Origin: Larimichthys crocea
Lineage: Eukaryota; Chordata; Actinopteri; Sciaenidae
NCBI RefSeq assembly: GCF_000972845.2
Contig: NC_040016.1
Location: forward strand, 23,770,633 to 23,834,632
Length of the DNA: 64,000 bases
Direction of reading: 5' to 3'
Numbering within the stretch: the first letter of the stretch is position 1; each line of letters starts with the position of its first letter. The notes under the pieces were generated by a model. That model saw nothing but the letters and a program-made list of their open reading frames with translations, ran no database searches and was not told the origin of the DNA. This document shows positions 63,821 through 64,000 of the stretch, one piece after another. The translations under genes and the position numbers were made by a program.

Positions 63821-63824
<4 letters not shown>

Positions 63825-64000
63825 ATCACCTTTTAATTCCCTTTGATGTATTACTCTGGCAGGAACCAATTTTAGTGCCCAGAATTGGACCTTAAATCAC
63901 CAAATCACCTCCTTTCACCCATCCAACCATCTATCAACCTGCTTCAGCTGAAAAAAGACCCACATCAATATATCAGCAATGTAAATAAATTAGTATACGC

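Larger units (their letters stand above)
39939..64000 (+). other. ptprg: Putative ptprg intron 2 (5' part)
   Basis: Nothing resembling the next ptprg exon (the carbonic-anhydrase core, expected to begin with a GPEHW-like peptide and to contain a QSPI(D/N)I-like peptide) was found by eye on the + strand. The stretch holds microsatellites, one SINE, one inverted-repeat transposon and several AT-rich blocks that look like conserved non-coding DNA. Short exons can be missed by eye. Confidence 0.55.
57237..64000. other. Gene-free stretch
   Basis: Holds the C-rich quadruplex motif, several TG/CA tracts, the AT-rich CNE-like block at 58.33-58.51 kb and a CpG-containing segment at 59.28-59.68 kb. 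The rest to the window end is AT-rich with no recognisable gene. Confidence 0.5.

Noticed and set aside
39939..64000. Search for the next ptprg exon (carbonic-anhydrase core)
   Set aside because: No peptide resembling GPEHW or QSPI(D/N)I with splice sites was found by eye. A profile search would be decisive.

Overview
The window looks like ray-finned fish (teleost, probably percomorph) nuclear DNA. It has many long CA/GT tracts, two copies of a tRNA-headed SINE with a body typical of spiny-rayed fishes, a second tRNA-headed SINE family common in fish, L1-clade LINE pieces and small inverted-repeat DNA transposons. No bacterial, phage or plasmid organisation is visible. The species cannot be named from the sequence.

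I can support only one protein-coding segment: a 117-nt internal exon at 39822-39938 on the + strand. It has a branch point, a pyrimidine tract, an AG acceptor and a GT donor. Its peptide ends in ETYWAYS(G), which matches the junction between the signal-peptide region and the carbonic-anhydrase-like domain of receptor protein tyrosine phosphatase gamma (PTPRG). Read this way, 1-39821 is the 3' part of a very long intron 1 and 39939-64000 is the 5' part of a long intron 2. That would explain why 64 kb holds almost no coding sequence. I did not find exon 1 (signal peptide) or exon 3 (carbonic-anhydrase core).

Layout. 1-6.7 kb: simple repeats and one half of a dispersed repeat pair (1.7 and 5.15 kb). 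6.75-7.74 kb: a 5'-truncated L1 with target-site duplications and an open ORF2 tail. 8.86 kb: a perfect 43-bp tandem duplication. 11.6-12.4 kb: a GT/GA satellite, a SINE copy and a 96-bp hAT-like MITE with a perfect 8-bp duplication. 14.6 kb: a long GT tract. 23.75 kb: a SINE with a perfect 15-bp duplication. 25.45-27.64 kb: a decayed L1 ORF2 with a SINE at its 3' end. 29.6-30.24 kb: a CpG-rich inverted-repeat element. 30.6-31.3 kb: G-rich DNA with a strong G-quadruplex motif and a long GT tract. 36.1-36.6 kb: a promoter-like block of unknown nature. 39.8 kb: the ptprg exon. 45.6 kb: a 42-bp tandem duplication. 47.55-48.21 kb: a TA-flanked inverted-repeat element. 53.6-60.1 kb: several GA and CA tracts, a second copy of the percomorph-type SINE at 57.04 kb, and an AT-rich block near 58.4 kb that resembles a conserved non-coding element.

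I see no new multi-gene system. The most useful results are the exon, which identifies the locus, and four transposon insertions whose boundaries can be read to the base. Enhancer and promoter suggestions are inference and need comparative alignment.
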